Below the pieces are notes generated by a model, which was not told the origin of the DNA, did no database searches, and worked only from the letters and a program-made list of their open reading frames with translations. Shown piece after piece: positions 26,372 through 35,817 of a stretch of 64,000 nucleotides of DNA (position 1 is the first letter of the stretch; each line of letters begins with the position of its first letter). Location of the stretch: positions 3,591,001 to 3,655,000 of the forward strand of contig NZ_CP120233.1 in the NCBI RefSeq assembly GCF_030012985.1. Reading direction: 5' to 3'. The translations under genes were made by a program, and so were the position numbers. The stretch comes from Microbulbifer sp. VAAF005 (GTDB taxonomy: Bacteria; Pseudomonadota; Gammaproteobacteria; Pseudomonadales; Cellvibrionaceae).

Positions 26372-27154
26372 ATGAAAACCAAGCGATTCATGGCTGTGGC
26401 GCTGACCACTGCGCTGTCTGCCGGCGCGCTCTACGGCAGCGTAGCCACTGCGGATACTCTCGATAACGTACTCGCCGTCGGCCAGCAGAAAACCACTGCG
26501 GCCCAGGCATCGCAAAAGCGCATCGACAAGATCGCCGACGAAACCAGCAGCCTGCTGCAGGACTTCAAGGTGGTAAATAAAGAAATCGATGGTCTGCGCG
26601 TATACAACCGTCAGCTGGAAAAGCAGCTGGCTAACCAGCTCGAAGTAATTAACGATCTGGATGAGTCTATTGCCAACGTTACTGTCATTGAGCGTCAGAT
26701 TCAGCCGCTGATCCTGCGTATGCTGGACGGCCTGGAGCAGTTCATTGAGCTGGACGCACCGTTCAAGCTTGAAGAGCGTATGGCTAACCTGAATGGTGTT
26801 AAGAGCACCATGGACCGTTCCGATGTCAGTGTTGCGGAGAAATTCCGCCAGGTATTGGAGCTGTATAACTTCGAAGCGGAATATGCCCGTAAGATCGACT
26901 CTTACCGCGATACTCTGACTGTTGCTGGTCAGGAGCGTGAGGTAAGCGTCCTGCAAATCGGCCGTATTGCCTTGTTGGCTCAGACTACTGATGCTGAAAT
27001 TTCCCTCGCTTATGACAAAGGGCAAAAAGCGTGGGTTGAGATCGATGCTGGTGAATACCGCCGCGCTCTCATGAACGGTCTGAAAATTGCCAAGAAGCAG
27101 GCCACTATCGACATCATGACCATGCCGATCCCGGCTCCGGAGGCAGCGCAATGA
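26372..27154 (+). CDS. DUF3450 periplasmic coiled-coil protein of a TonB2-type operon
   Basis: 260 residues from ATG 26372 (MKTKRFMAVALTTALSAG); the frame is open further up, but this start yields a clean signal peptide ending ATA-DT and follows GGGGGG. The mature protein is mostly helix with strong coiled-coil character at about residues 40-110 (QKRIDKIADETSSLLQDF, LEKQLANQLEVINDLDES). DUF3450 proteins are found almost only in front of TtpC-ExbB-ExbD-TonB gene sets. The exact role is unknown; probably it helps couple the motor to the outer membrane. The stop overlaps the next start by 4 bases. Confidence 0.88.
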   Translation: MKTKRFMAVALTTALSAGALYGSVATADTLDNVLAVGQQKTTAAQASQKRIDKIADETSSLLQDFKVVNKEIDGLRVYNRQLEKQLANQLEVINDLDESIANVTVIERQIQPLILRMLDGLEQFIELDAPFKLEERMANLNGVKSTMDRSDVSVAEKFRQVLELYNFEAEYARKIDSYRDTLTVAGQEREVSVLQIGRIALLAQTTDAEISLAYDKGQKAWVEIDAGEYRRALMNGLKIAKKQATIDIMTMPIPAPEAAQ

Positions 27155-28521
27155 AAACCTCTTTCGCCAAACGCGTTTTAGTAGCGGCAGCAGCTGGTCT
27201 GATCAGCTTCTCCGCAGTTGCTCAAGAGAAGGCTGCTTCCCTGGACGATTTGCTGAAAATGGTTCAGCAATCCAAAGTTGCCGAGTCCAAAGAACACAAG
27301 CAGCGCGAAGCTGAGTTCCGTCGTCAGAAAGCGAACCAAAACGCCCTGCTGAACCAAGCAAAAAACACCCGTACCGCTGAAGAAAAGCGTTCTGCTGAAC
27401 TGGAGAAGAAGTACCAGGAGCAGGAAGTTGCTGTAGACCAGAAGCGTCAACAGTTGGATGAGCGTATGGGCTCTCTGAAAGAGCTGTTCGGCCACATGTC
27501 TTCTACTGCAGCAGACTTGCGCGCGAATGTTGGTACCTCTCTGGTTTCTGCCCAGTATCCTGGTCGTACAGAGTTCATCGACGGTCTTCTGGCCAAGATG
27601 AATACTGCTACCAAACTGCCGACTATCGAGGAAATCGAGCGTCTGTGGTTTGAAATTCAGCGTGAAACCGTTGAATCCGGCAAAATCGTTAAGTTTAACG
27701 CGACCGTGATCAAGCCCAACGGTGAACAGGCTGATCAGGAAGTGGTTCGCGTAGGTAACTTCAACCTGGTTTCCAATGGTAAATACCTGGAAATGAACAA
27801 TGCCTACAAAATGGCTGAGCTGATCCGTCAGCCGGACGCCAAGTTCCAAGGCATGGCTGAAGCTCTGCAATCTTCTACCAGTGGTTTCAGTGCCTTCGGT
27901 GTAGACCCGACTGGTCCTACCGGTGGTTCCTACCTGAAAGCCATGATCAACAGCCCTGATATCATAGAGCGTTGGCACCAGGGTGGCATCGTGGGATACA
28001 TCATCTCTGCTGTTGGTGCTTTCGCGATGCTGTTGGCTATCTTCCGCCTGATCGTCCTGACTGGCGTTGGTGCCAAGGTGAATGCTCAGCTGCGTTCCTC
28101 TACTCCGAACACCAATAACCCGCTGGGTCGTGTACTGGCTGTTGCGGAAGAGAACAAAGGTGTAGACGGCGAAACTCTCGAATTGAAGATGGAAGAAGCG
28201 GTACTGAAAGAGCGTCCGGCAATCGAATCCGGCCTCAACCTGCTGAAAATCATCGCGATGGTGGCTCCGCTGCTGGGTCTGCTGGGTACCGTTACCGGTA
28301 TGATTATCACCTTCCAGGCGATCACTATCTTTGGTGCAGGTGATCCTAAGGCCATGGCAGGTGGTATCTCCTCAGCCCTTATCACTACCGTTCTCGGTCT
28401 GGTTGTGGCTATCCCAACCGTTCTGATGCACACCGTAGTAAATGGTCGTGCCAAGCGTGTCCTGCACATTCTGGAAGAACAGAGTGCCGGTATCGTGGCA
28501 GAAAACGCCGAGCGTAAATAA
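27151..28521 (+). CDS. TtpC-like MotA/TolQ/ExbB proton channel protein (large form)
   Basis: 456 residues. A signal peptide (VLVAAAAGLISFSAVAQ) leads into a long periplasmic part with coiled coil at about 40-110 (KEHKQREAEFRRQKANQN), then a C-terminal MotA/TolQ/ExbB domain from about residue 275: first membrane segment GYIISAVGAFAMLLAIFRLI, then LLKIIAMVAPLLGLLGTVTGMIITF and a further hydrophobic segment near 410. This two-part layout matches TtpC, the extra subunit of Vibrio/Shewanella TonB2 systems. Expected in the inner membrane with ExbB and ExbD. Intact. Confidence 0.9.
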   Translation: MKTSFAKRVLVAAAAGLISFSAVAQEKAASLDDLLKMVQQSKVAESKEHKQREAEFRRQKANQNALLNQAKNTRTAEEKRSAELEKKYQEQEVAVDQKRQQLDERMGSLKELFGHMSSTAADLRANVGTSLVSAQYPGRTEFIDGLLAKMNTATKLPTIEEIERLWFEIQRETVESGKIVKFNATVIKPNGEQADQEVVRVGNFNLVSNGKYLEMNNAYKMAELIRQPDAKFQGMAEALQSSTSGFSAFGVDPTGPTGGSYLKAMINSPDIIERWHQGGIVGYIISAVGAFAMLLAIFRLIVLTGVGAKVNAQLRSSTPNTNNPLGRVLAVAEENKGVDGETLELKMEEAVLKERPAIESGLNLLKIIAMVAPLLGLLGTVTGMIITFQAITIFGAGDPKAMAGGISSALITTVLGLVVAIPTVLMHTVVNGRAKRVLHILEEQSAGIVAENAERK

Positions 28522-28535
28522 GAGGAGGCGGCAAC

Positions 28536-29063
28536 ATGCACGCATTAAATGACGCATGGGCCGCCGTCAACGCCTTTATGGCGTCGGGCGGGCCAGTACT
28601 GTTCCTGATCGCCGGCCTGACCTTCTTTATGTGGACGCTGATTTTTGAACGTGTTTTCTACTTTAACAAAGGTTTGAAAAGTGACGTTCAGGGTGCGGTA
28701 GACCAATGGGAGGGGCGCGGTGAGCGCAAATCCTGGGCTTCGCACCAGATCCGTTATGCAATGATTTCCCGGGTATCCGAGAAAATTCAGGACAATATGG
28801 ACATGATCCAAGCTTGTGTCGCCCTGGCCCCTCTGTTTGGGCTGTTGGGTACGGTTTGGGGCATGATCAACGTGTTCGATGTTCTCGCGATTACAGGTGG
28901 TGGTGACGCCAAGCAGATGGCCAGTGGTGTATCCATGGCAACTATCCCGACAATGGCGGGTATGGTTGCAGCGCTGTCAGGCGTATTTGCCAACACTTAC
29001 CTTGCCCGTAAAGCTGAGCGTGAAACCCAGCTGCTGGAAGATCATCTGACGATGGATCACTAA
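28536..29063 (+). CDS. exbB: ExbB-type biopolymer transport protein
   Basis: 175 residues with three membrane segments (PVLFLIAGLTFFMWTLIF near residue 20; ACVALAPLFGLLGTVWGM near 95; ATIPTMAGMVAALSGVFA near 140). The conserved TolQ/ExbB patch LAPLFGLLGTVWGMINVFD is present. It forms the proton-driven motor with ExbD that energises TonB. It starts 14 bases after the TtpC-like gene with GAGGAGG. Shorter than E. coli ExbB (244), as usual for the TonB2 type. Confidence 0.93.
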   Translation: MHALNDAWAAVNAFMASGGPVLFLIAGLTFFMWTLIFERVFYFNKGLKSDVQGAVDQWEGRGERKSWASHQIRYAMISRVSEKIQDNMDMIQACVALAPLFGLLGTVWGMINVFDVLAITGGGDAKQMASGVSMATIPTMAGMVAALSGVFANTYLARKAERETQLLEDHLTMDH

Positions 29064-29127
29064 GCATACACCAGCGAATAAGCCTGCTTATTTACTGTGA
29101 AGGTTTAGCCAAGCCAGATACTTTCGC

Positions 29128-29149
29128 CGGGGGCTCCCTGAGCCCCCGC
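29128..29149 (+). promoter_or_regulatory. GC-rich hairpin in the exbB-exbD gap
   Basis: GGGGGCT-CCCTG-AGCCCCC forms a seven-pair stem in the only wide gap (112 bases) of this operon. No T tract follows, so it is not a classical terminator. It could stabilise or process the message and set the ratio of the upstream to the downstream proteins. Seen in sequence; the function is an inference. Confidence 0.4.
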
Positions 29150-29175
29150 TGGAAAAGTTCGCTAAGAGAGTTGCT

Positions 29176-29577
29176 ATGAGCAAAAGACAAAATACGGCAG
29201 AAGAAGAAGCCGGCGCAATTGACCTCACGCCCATGCTGGACGTGGTGTTTATCATGCTGATCTTCTTTATCGTCACTGCGACCTTTATCAAGGAGCCGGG
29301 TGCTGATGTTGAGAAGCCGGAAGCGACGACCGCTGAACTCAAGGCCGCCTCTATCCTGGTAGCGATCAACGACAGTGACGAGGTTTGGATTGCCAAAGAG
29401 AAGGTTGATGAGCGTCAGGTACGAATTGTCCTGGAGCGTCTCTACTCGGAAAACCCGAAAGGGTGGTTGGTAATTCAGCCCGATAAGGGAGCAAGCATTG
29501 AGAAGATTGCCCTGATTGCAGAAGCAGCCAGGAAGATTGGTATCAAGAAAGTTTCCGTCGCTACAGAGAAGAGTTAA
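29176..29577 (+). CDS. exbD: ExbD-type biopolymer transport protein
   Basis: 133 residues. One N-terminal membrane helix with the proton-carrying Asp in LTPMLDVVFIMLIFFIVTATF, then a periplasmic ExbD/TolR domain (SILVAINDSDEVWIAKEKVD, WLVIQPDKGASIEKIALIAEAARKIG). Partner of ExbB in the motor. The start follows AAGAGAG. The stop is 5 bases before tonB, so the two are closely coupled. Intact. Confidence 0.95.
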   Translation: MSKRQNTAEEEAGAIDLTPMLDVVFIMLIFFIVTATFIKEPGADVEKPEATTAELKAASILVAINDSDEVWIAKEKVDERQVRIVLERLYSENPKGWLVIQPDKGASIEKIALIAEAARKIGIKKVSVATEKS

Positions 29578-29582
29578 CAGCT

Positions 29583-30200
29583 ATGAATCCGGTAAGACTT
29601 CTTGGGGCAGGTACATTGGCGGTAGCCACGACCTTTGGCCTCATCTTCACCATGCATCAGCTGATTGCGGCAAATATGAAAGCTCCTGAGGAGAAGGAGC
29701 AGTTCAAAGTTGCCGATGTGGTGATGCCTGATACGAAGATTGAAACACAGTACGACACCGCTAAGCCGGTAAAACCAGATGAGCCCGAAACTCCGCCACC
29801 GGAGATGCCGGAGCCCGATTTTGAGGAGCCGGATCTTGATGGCAGCATCAATATCGCTGCCCCCTCTGCGGGAGGCAACGTTAAGCTGTCTGGTTTCAGC
29901 TTTGGTGAAGGTGACTATCTACCGATCGTAAAAGTACAGCCGCAGTATCCTCGTCGCGCTCTACAGCGTGGTATGGAAGGTTATGTAATCGTTGAGTACA
30001 CCGTAACGACAAACGGTTCAGTACGTGATCCGATTGTAATTGAAGCCTTCACTCTGCAAGGTAAGCCCACAACGGTTTTCAATCGGTCTGCCCTGAAGTC
30101 CGCATTGAAGTACAAGTACAAGCCGCGGGTAGTCGATGGCAAGCCGACCGAAGTTCCTAATGTTAGGACCAAGATCAGCTTTAACATGGCTAAGGACTAA
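29583..30200 (+). CDS. tonB: TonB (TonB2-type)
   Basis: 205 residues. An N-terminal membrane helix (LGAGTLAVATTFGLIFTMHQL), a short Pro/Glu-rich spacer (KPDEPETPPPEMPEPDFEEP) and a C-terminal TonB domain (VQPQYPRRALQRGMEGYVIVEYTVTTNGSVRD ... FNRSALKSALKYKYKPRVVDGKP). It carries motor energy to outer-membrane receptors for iron complexes or other nutrients. The short spacer is typical of TonB2 rather than E. coli TonB (239 residues). The next gene starts 12 bases later. Confidence 0.93.
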   Translation: MNPVRLLGAGTLAVATTFGLIFTMHQLIAANMKAPEEKEQFKVADVVMPDTKIETQYDTAKPVKPDEPETPPPEMPEPDFEEPDLDGSINIAAPSAGGNVKLSGFSFGEGDYLPIVKVQPQYPRRALQRGMEGYVIVEYTVTTNGSVRDPIVIEAFTLQGKPTTVFNRSALKSALKYKYKPRVVDGKPTEVPNVRTKISFNMAKD

Positions 30201-30212
30201 AGGGGAAGCACT

Positions 30213-31564
30213 ATGAAGTTGACGACCATCACTAAAGGTTTGTCCAAGTTCGCTCTGCGCACGTCCGTAGCGCTACCCTTGGTTCTTGCGCCGACGGTCA
30301 GCGTCACAGTGTTAGAAGCTGTCGGTGTGTCAGCGCCATTCGCTTCAGCACAAGCGCAGGAAGAAAAAAGCCGAGCAAGCAAAAGACCCGTAAAGTTCCG
30401 GCTATGCGTGAAGCTGCGTACAAGAAGCTGGAAAAAGCTCAAGAGGCTGCTGATGCAGAGGATTGGGCGGGTGCTCTTGCAGCGCTGAAAGAGATGGACG
30501 CAAGCAAGAAGCGGTACAACGGCTACGAAGTTGCACAAATGTACAACTTCTTCGGTGTTGTTTATTACAGCACTGAAAACTATAAAGAGGCGATCCCTTA
30601 CTTTAAAAAGGTACTGGCCCAGGGTGAGAAAAACCTGCCGGTAGCTTTGGAAGTGGGCACCCTGTTTACTCTTGCCCAGCTGTACTTCGTAACTGAGGAT
30701 TACAAGCAGGCGATCAACTACTTGAATCAGTGGTTTAAAGTTTCTGATCGTATCACTGCTGACTCCTACGCACTACGTGCTCAGGCTTACAACCAGATTG
30801 GCAATCAGGATAAGGCTCTCTCGGATATCAATATAGCGGTATCCATGTTTGAAAAAGAGGGCAAGATACCGAAGGAAGGTTGGTTCGGCTTACAGCAATA
30901 TGTTTACTTCGAGCGCGGAGACTACCCGAAAGTAGCTGCCGTTCTAGAAAAACTGGTGCAGTACTATCCGAAGCCAGCGTATTACAAAACCCTTGGAGCG
31001 GTATACGGTGAACTGAAGCGCGATAAGGATCAGCTGCACATGATGGAAGCAGCTTACCTTGCCGGCGCTTTGGAGAAGGATAAAGACCTGCTAAATATGG
31101 GGTATCTCTTTATGGGGCATGAAATGCCTTATAAAGGAGCTAAGGTGATTGCCAAGGGTATCGAAGATAAGAAGATCCCACGCACATCTAAAAACCTGGA
31201 AACCCTAGCTCAGGCTTACCAGATGTCTCAAGAGCTGCAGAAAGCTATTCCCCAGTTGGAAGCGGCAGCACAGCTTTCTGATAAAGGTGAGATCTATTCA
31301 CGCCTGGCCGGTATTTACCTGGACCTGGATCAGAACGAGAAAGCCCTTTCTATGGGTAAAAAAGCTCTGGCCAAAGGTGGTATCAAGCGTGTCGATCAGC
31401 TGCATATCGTAATGGGTATGGCGAATGCCAACCTTAAGCGTTATGACGCAGCTTTAAAGAGCCTCAAACTTGCACGTAAAGATGAGCGCTCAGAGAAGTT
31501 CGCTGAACAGTGGATATCCTTTGTCGAAGGTGAAAAGGAGCGTGAAGAGCAACTGGCAATTTAA
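30213..31564 (+). CDS. TPR-repeat protein of the TonB2 operon (one apparent frameshift)
   Basis: About 450 residues after repair. A signal peptide (ALPLVLAPTVSVTVLEAVG region) and then several tetratricopeptide repeats (YKKLEKAQEAADAEDWAGALAAL, YYSTENYKEAIPYFKKVL, FTLAQLYFVTEDYKQAINYL, YALRAQAYNQIGNQDKALSD). Such proteins close DUF3450-TtpC-ExbB-ExbD-TonB operons and probably help assemble the periplasmic complex. The frame breaks at the A6 run 30364-30369: one more A gives EEKKPSKQKTRKVPAMREAAYKK and runs on to 31564. Most likely a sequence error. Confidence 0.88.
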
Positions 31565-31589
31565 TTCCGGTTAACTTCTTAGGCCCCTT

Positions 31590-31621
31590 AAAAGCCACGC
31601 AGAAATGCGTGGCTTTTTTTA
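31590..31621 (+). terminator. Rho-independent terminator of the TonB2 operon
   Basis: AAAAGCCACGC-AGAAAT-GCGTGGC followed by seven Ts, starting 26 bases after the TPR gene. Textbook form. It separates the operon from the second tonB. Confidence 0.92.
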
Positions 31622-31788
31622 TACCTGTTTGTTTATTAGTGCCGATACAAAATTTTGAGATAACCTGTATTAACAGACTATTTGCATTTTTTTGTAAATT
31701 GACTAATGATTAAGTCAGCTGATCAGCTTTTCCATTTTCGGCACAAGAATGCCGCTTATTGCACCCTAAAAATAATAGGAGAGGTGTT

Positions 31789-32433
31789 ATGGATAGAGCT
31801 TGTCAGTCAATTCCCAACCCCGTGTTTTTCCCCCAGCATTTACTTGCAGGCTACGTGAAGGGCCTGGGATATGCTGCCGTGACAACAGTGGGGCTGCTCT
31901 TTTTAATGAGTCAGCTAGTGGCAACTGATATTGAAGAGCCAACAGTTGAGTTGTTGCCACAAATTAAATCGGTACATATGCCGAAAAAGGTGATTGTTAC
32001 CGAAAATTATGAGGCACCTGCACCACCACAAACAGTCATTGAACAGCCGAATATGCGAATGGAGCAGGCTGAAGTTTTGCCGGTTAAGCTGAATATTCAA
32101 ATAGGCTCTCCAACACCAGTTTCTGAGACTGGGATGAAGGTATCGCAAGATCCTTTGCCTGTGTACAAAGCTGCACCGCGATATCCTAGTGCCGCCTTGC
32201 GCAGGGGAATAGAAGGATATGTTGTTGTAGAGTTTACAGTGACAAAAACAGGGGCTGTACGAGATGCTCGTGTTGTTGGTGGTTATGACTCTAATGGTAA
32301 CCCAACCCGTGTGTTCGATCGTTCTGCGATAGCTGCGGCAGAACGATTTAAGTATCGGCCTCAAATGGAAGCTGGCCAACCAGTGGAGCGCTACGGGGTA
32401 CGCAATCGAATCAGTTACAAAATAGCGGAATAA
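31789..32433 (+). CDS. Second TonB-family protein, separately transcribed
   Basis: 214 residues from ATG 31789, chosen for the AGGAGAG ribosome-binding site. A membrane helix (GLGYAAVTTVGLLFLMSQL) at about residues 25-45, a short spacer with few prolines (EAPAPPQTVIEQPNM), and a C-terminal TonB domain (YKAAPRYPSAALRRGIEGYVVVEFTVTKTGAV ... FDRSAIAAAERFKYRPQMEAGQP). It resembles the operon's tonB enough to suggest an old duplication. It lies between two terminators, so it has its own control; it may serve other receptors or be made under other conditions. The AT-rich leader may hold an iron-regulated promoter, but I see no clear Fur box. Confidence 0.88.
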   Translation: MDRACQSIPNPVFFPQHLLAGYVKGLGYAAVTTVGLLFLMSQLVATDIEEPTVELLPQIKSVHMPKKVIVTENYEAPAPPQTVIEQPNMRMEQAEVLPVKLNIQIGSPTPVSETGMKVSQDPLPVYKAAPRYPSAALRRGIEGYVVVEFTVTKTGAVRDARVVGGYDSNGNPTRVFDRSAIAAAERFKYRPQMEAGQPVERYGVRNRISYKIAE

Positions 32434-32463
32434 AAAAAACGGCCCTTAGGGGCCGCTTTTTTC
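32433..32463. terminator. Bidirectional Rho-independent terminator
   Basis: AAAAAAAA, stem CGGCCC-TTA-GGGGCCG, then TTTTTT. It lies between the second tonB (plus) and ilvD (minus), which converge, and would serve both. Confidence 0.88.
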
Positions 32464-32475
32464 GAGCAGTTTTAA

Positions 32476-34308
32476 TCAGTCAATTTCTCTCACGGCACCT
32501 CGGTCTGCGCTGGTGGCGAGCATGGCATAGGCTTTCAGTGCCTTGCTGACCTTGCGGGGGCGCTCCTCAACAGGTTTCCAGCCGTTGGGACTTTCTTCCA
32601 TTTCCCGGCGTCGCTTGTCGAGCTGACTTTCCTCAATAACGATTTCAATTTTCCTCGCTGGAATATCAATACGTATCAGGTCTCCATTGCGAACCAGAGC
32701 GATATTACCTCCGGATGCTGCTTCCGGTGATACATGTCCAATAGAGAGGCCCGAAGTACCGCCTGAGAAGCGGCCATCGGTAATTAATGCGCAGTGCTCC
32801 CCAAGCCCCTTGGACTTTAGGTAGCTGGTGGGGTAGAGCATCTCCTGCATACCAGGTCCACCTTTAGGACCTTCGTAGCGGACGATAACAGCCTCACCTT
32901 TACTGACCTTCCCTTCGAGGATATTGGAAACCGCCTCTTCCTGGCTTTCTACTACGTGGGCGGGGCCTTCGAATTTCCACAGCGACTCATCGACGCCGGA
33001 AGTCTTCACTACACAGCCATTGGGGGCCAGGTTACCAAAGAGAACGGCGAGCCCTCCCTCAAAGGAGTAGGCGTGCTCAGCAGAACGGATACAGCCACGC
33101 TGGCGGTCTGCATCTAAAGTGGACCAGCGGCATTCCTGGCTGAAAGCTGTTTGGGTGGGAATGCCTGCGGGGCCCGCGCGATAGAATTCCACTACAGATT
33201 GGTCGTCCGTGCGGCAAATATCCCAGCGCGCCAGGGCATCGGCGAGCGAACCACCGTAGGCGGTTGGTAGTGAAGAGTCGATAAGACCTGCGGCCTCCAA
33301 CTCCCCGAGGATGGCCATTACACCACCGGCGCGGTGTACATCTTCTATATGGTATTTCTCGGTATTGGGGGCAACCTTGCACAGCTGTGGAACCTCACGG
33401 GAGAGGCTGTCGATATCTTCCAGGGTAAAGTCAATCTCACCTTCCTGAGCGGTTGCCAGCAGGTGCAGGATGGTATTTGTGGAGCCTCCCATGGCGATAT
33501 CGAGAGCCATGGCATTGCGGAAGGCTGTGCGGTTGGCGATGTTGCGCGGCAGGGCAGTTTCGTCATCCTGCTCATAGTAGCGTTTGGTCAGGGTTACGAT
33601 CTCGCGGCCAGCGCGGAGGAATAGCTCCTTGCGGTCGGCGTGAGTCGCTAGCATGGTGCCGTTACCAGGGAGTGAAAGCCCCAGGGCCTCGGTCAGGCAG
33701 TTCATGGAGTTCGCTGTAAACATTCCTGAGCAGGAGCCGCAGGTCGGGCAGGCAGAGCGCTCATACTCAGCAACTTCCTCGTCGGAGGCCGTATCTGTAG
33801 CGGCGATCACCATAGCATCTACTAAGTCGAGCTTGTGGTCAGCCAACTTGGTTTTGCCGGCCTCCATGGGGCCACCGGAGACAAAGATAACTGGAATGTT
33901 CAGGCGCATGGCTGCCATCATCATTCCCGGAGTGATCTTGTCGCAGTTGGAGATACAAACGAGGGCGTCGGCACAGTGGGCATTGACCATGTACTCCACT
34001 GAGTCAGCGATAATTTCGCGGCTGGGCAGGCTATAGAGCATGCCGTCGTGACCCATTGCGATACCGTCATCCACAGCGATCGTATTGAATTCCTTGGCCA
34101 CGCCGCCGGCGCGTTCAATCTCCCGTGCGACAAGCTGTCCCATATCCTTCAGGTGCACATGCCCAGGGACAAATTGGGTAAAAGAATTGGCAATAGCAAT
34201 GATCGGCTTGTGGAAATCCTCATCCGTCATACCGGTGGCACGCCACAAGGCGCGGGCTCCGGCCATATTGCGACCGGCGGTAGAGGTGCGGGAGCGGTAT
34301 TGGGGCAT
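32476..34308 (-). CDS. ilvD: Dihydroxy-acid dehydratase IlvD
   Basis: 610 residues (E. coli 616). Iron-sulphur enzyme that makes 2-keto acids in valine, leucine and isoleucine synthesis. Landmarks: [21 protein letters not shown], the cluster cysteines in [15 protein letters not shown] and [34 protein letters not shown], and [20 protein letters not shown] near the C-terminus. ilvE, another enzyme of the pathway, lies 11 kb away. Intact. Confidence 0.97.
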   Translation of the reverse strand: MPQYRSRTSTAGRNMAGARALWRATGMTDEDFHKPIIAIANSFTQFVPGHVHLKDMGQLVAREIERAGGVAKEFNTIAVDDGIAMGHDGMLYSLPSREIIADSVEYMVNAHCADALVCISNCDKITPGMMMAAMRLNIPVIFVSGGPMEAGKTKLADHKLDLVDAMVIAATDTASDEEVAEYERSACPTCGSCSGMFTANSMNCLTEALGLSLPGNGTMLATHADRKELFLRAGREIVTLTKRYYEQDDETALPRNIANRTAFRNAMALDIAMGGSTNTILHLLATAQEGEIDFTLEDIDSLSREVPQLCKVAPNTEKYHIEDVHRAGGVMAILGELEAAGLIDSSLPTAYGGSLADALARWDICRTDDQSVVEFYRAGPAGIPTQTAFSQECRWSTLDADRQRGCIRSAEHAYSFEGGLAVLFGNLAPNGCVVKTSGVDESLWKFEGPAHVVESQEEAVSNILEGKVSKGEAVIVRYEGPKGGPGMQEMLYPTSYLKSKGLGEHCALITDGRFSGGTSGLSIGHVSPEAASGGNIALVRNGDLIRIDIPARKIEIVIEESQLDKRRREMEESPNGWKPVEERPRKVSKALKAYAMLATSADRGAVREID

Positions 34309-34436
34309 AAGTCACAGATTCCAGCTGGCAACAATGAATGCGCCAGCTTAACAAAAAACGGACTTTCCTGGGATATTTTTGCGTAAAAACTACCGATCAA
34401 AGGATTATTAAGGATGAGCATTTCAAATTTTTATGA

Positions 34437-35758
34437 CTAAGTGGGCTGACTTTTCCCCAGGCGTTTACGCAGGATTCTCGAATTGCGCTGAATGTTGTAC
34501 AGGGACTTCCGCGCGGTAGGCAGCTCACTGATACCGACTTGCTCAAAGCCCTGTTCGATAAACCAGTGCTCAGTCTGGGTGGTAAGGACGTAGAGTTCAT
34601 CGACCTGAACTGATTGTGCTTGTCGCTCAAGGTGGCGCATCAGCTTGGCACCACGCCCGCCACCGCGAAATTCCGGATGGCTGGCAAGGCAGGCGACTTC
34701 GGCTGCTGTGGTTGTTCCACTGGCATCTTTAATCGGATATAGGGCTGCACAGGCAACTGGAGTGCCGTCCACTTCTACCAGGGTGAAGTGTTCGATTTCT
34801 GCCTCGAGTTTCTCGCGGGAGCGCCGTACCAAAACGCCATCTTTCTCTAGCGGTCGGATTAGGCCGAGGATACCGCCTACATCGGTAATTCGCGCCCTGC
34901 GTACCACTTCATAGCTGTCTCGGTAAATCATGGTGCCGGCCCCTTCTCTGCGAAACAGCTCTTGAATTAAGGCTCCATTTTGGCAAAAACTGAGCAGGTG
35001 GGTGCGGGCAATTCCGGCGTTACAGGCTCGAATGGCGCAGCTTAGAGTTGCGCTTTGAACTTTGGGTGAGACCTGTTCCGCTTGCAGTATGCTCAGCTCA
35101 TGTATCGTATTTCCGTCCACTTGGAGTTGCTCAGGTTCGCGGAATAGCACCAGTTTTTCGGCACGTAATACCCTGGAAGCTTCGGCGGCCAAGTCGAGGT
35201 AATTGATATTGAATAGCTCCCCAGTCAGGGATGTACCCAGGGGGAAAGGAGTACTAGAGAGCCTTGGTCCAGAGTTTGCTCCAGGGTGCTCACGTCCATG
35301 CGCCTCACGGTGCCGGTCCAGCCCAGATCTACCCCGTCCAGTACGCCACAGGGGCGTGCTGTAACAAAATTGCCTGAGACTACTTTGAGGGCCGAACGCG
35401 CCATAGGCGAGTCTGGCAGCCCCTGGGAAAAAGCGGCTTCAATATCGAAGCGCAGTTTACCCACTACGGACTTAACAATCTCCAATGTCTCACGATTGGT
35501 AATACGCTGGTTCTCATGAAATCGGTTTTCAATGCCGCGATCATCCAGGGCTCGATTGATTTGCTCTCGCGCACCGTGCACAACAACCAATCTAACCCCA
35601 AGGCTGGCAAGAAGGGCCAAATCATGTACCAGATTGCGGAAGTTGGCATGCTCTAGAGCATTGCCGGGAATACCAACTACTAGAGTGCGAGCGCGCAGGT
35701 CGTTGATGTAAGGTGCCGCGTGGCGAAACCAGTTCAGGGAAGCGTTATCGTCGCTCAC
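34437..35758 (-). CDS. argA: N-acetylglutamate synthase ArgA (one apparent frameshift)
   Basis: About 440 residues after repair (E. coli 443). First step of arginine synthesis: acetyl-CoA plus glutamate to N-acetylglutamate. The N-terminal amino-acid-kinase-like domain (FRHAAPYINDLRARTLVVGIPG, GVRLVVVHGAREQI) carries arginine feedback. The C-terminal GNAT domain has RITDVGGILGLIRPLEKDG, CLASHPEFRGGGRGAKLM and LYVLTTQTEHWFIEQGFEQVG. The frame breaks at G5 35240-35244 (C5 in the gene); one more C gives LLSPLGTSLTGELFNINYLDLA. Most likely a sequence error. Downstream of argE on the same strand. Confidence 0.92.
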
Positions 35759-35817
35759 TAATTCTTACCGTGTGCAAGTCTTGTGGTGTTAAAGCCCCGG
35801 AGGCTGTCGCAGGCAGA

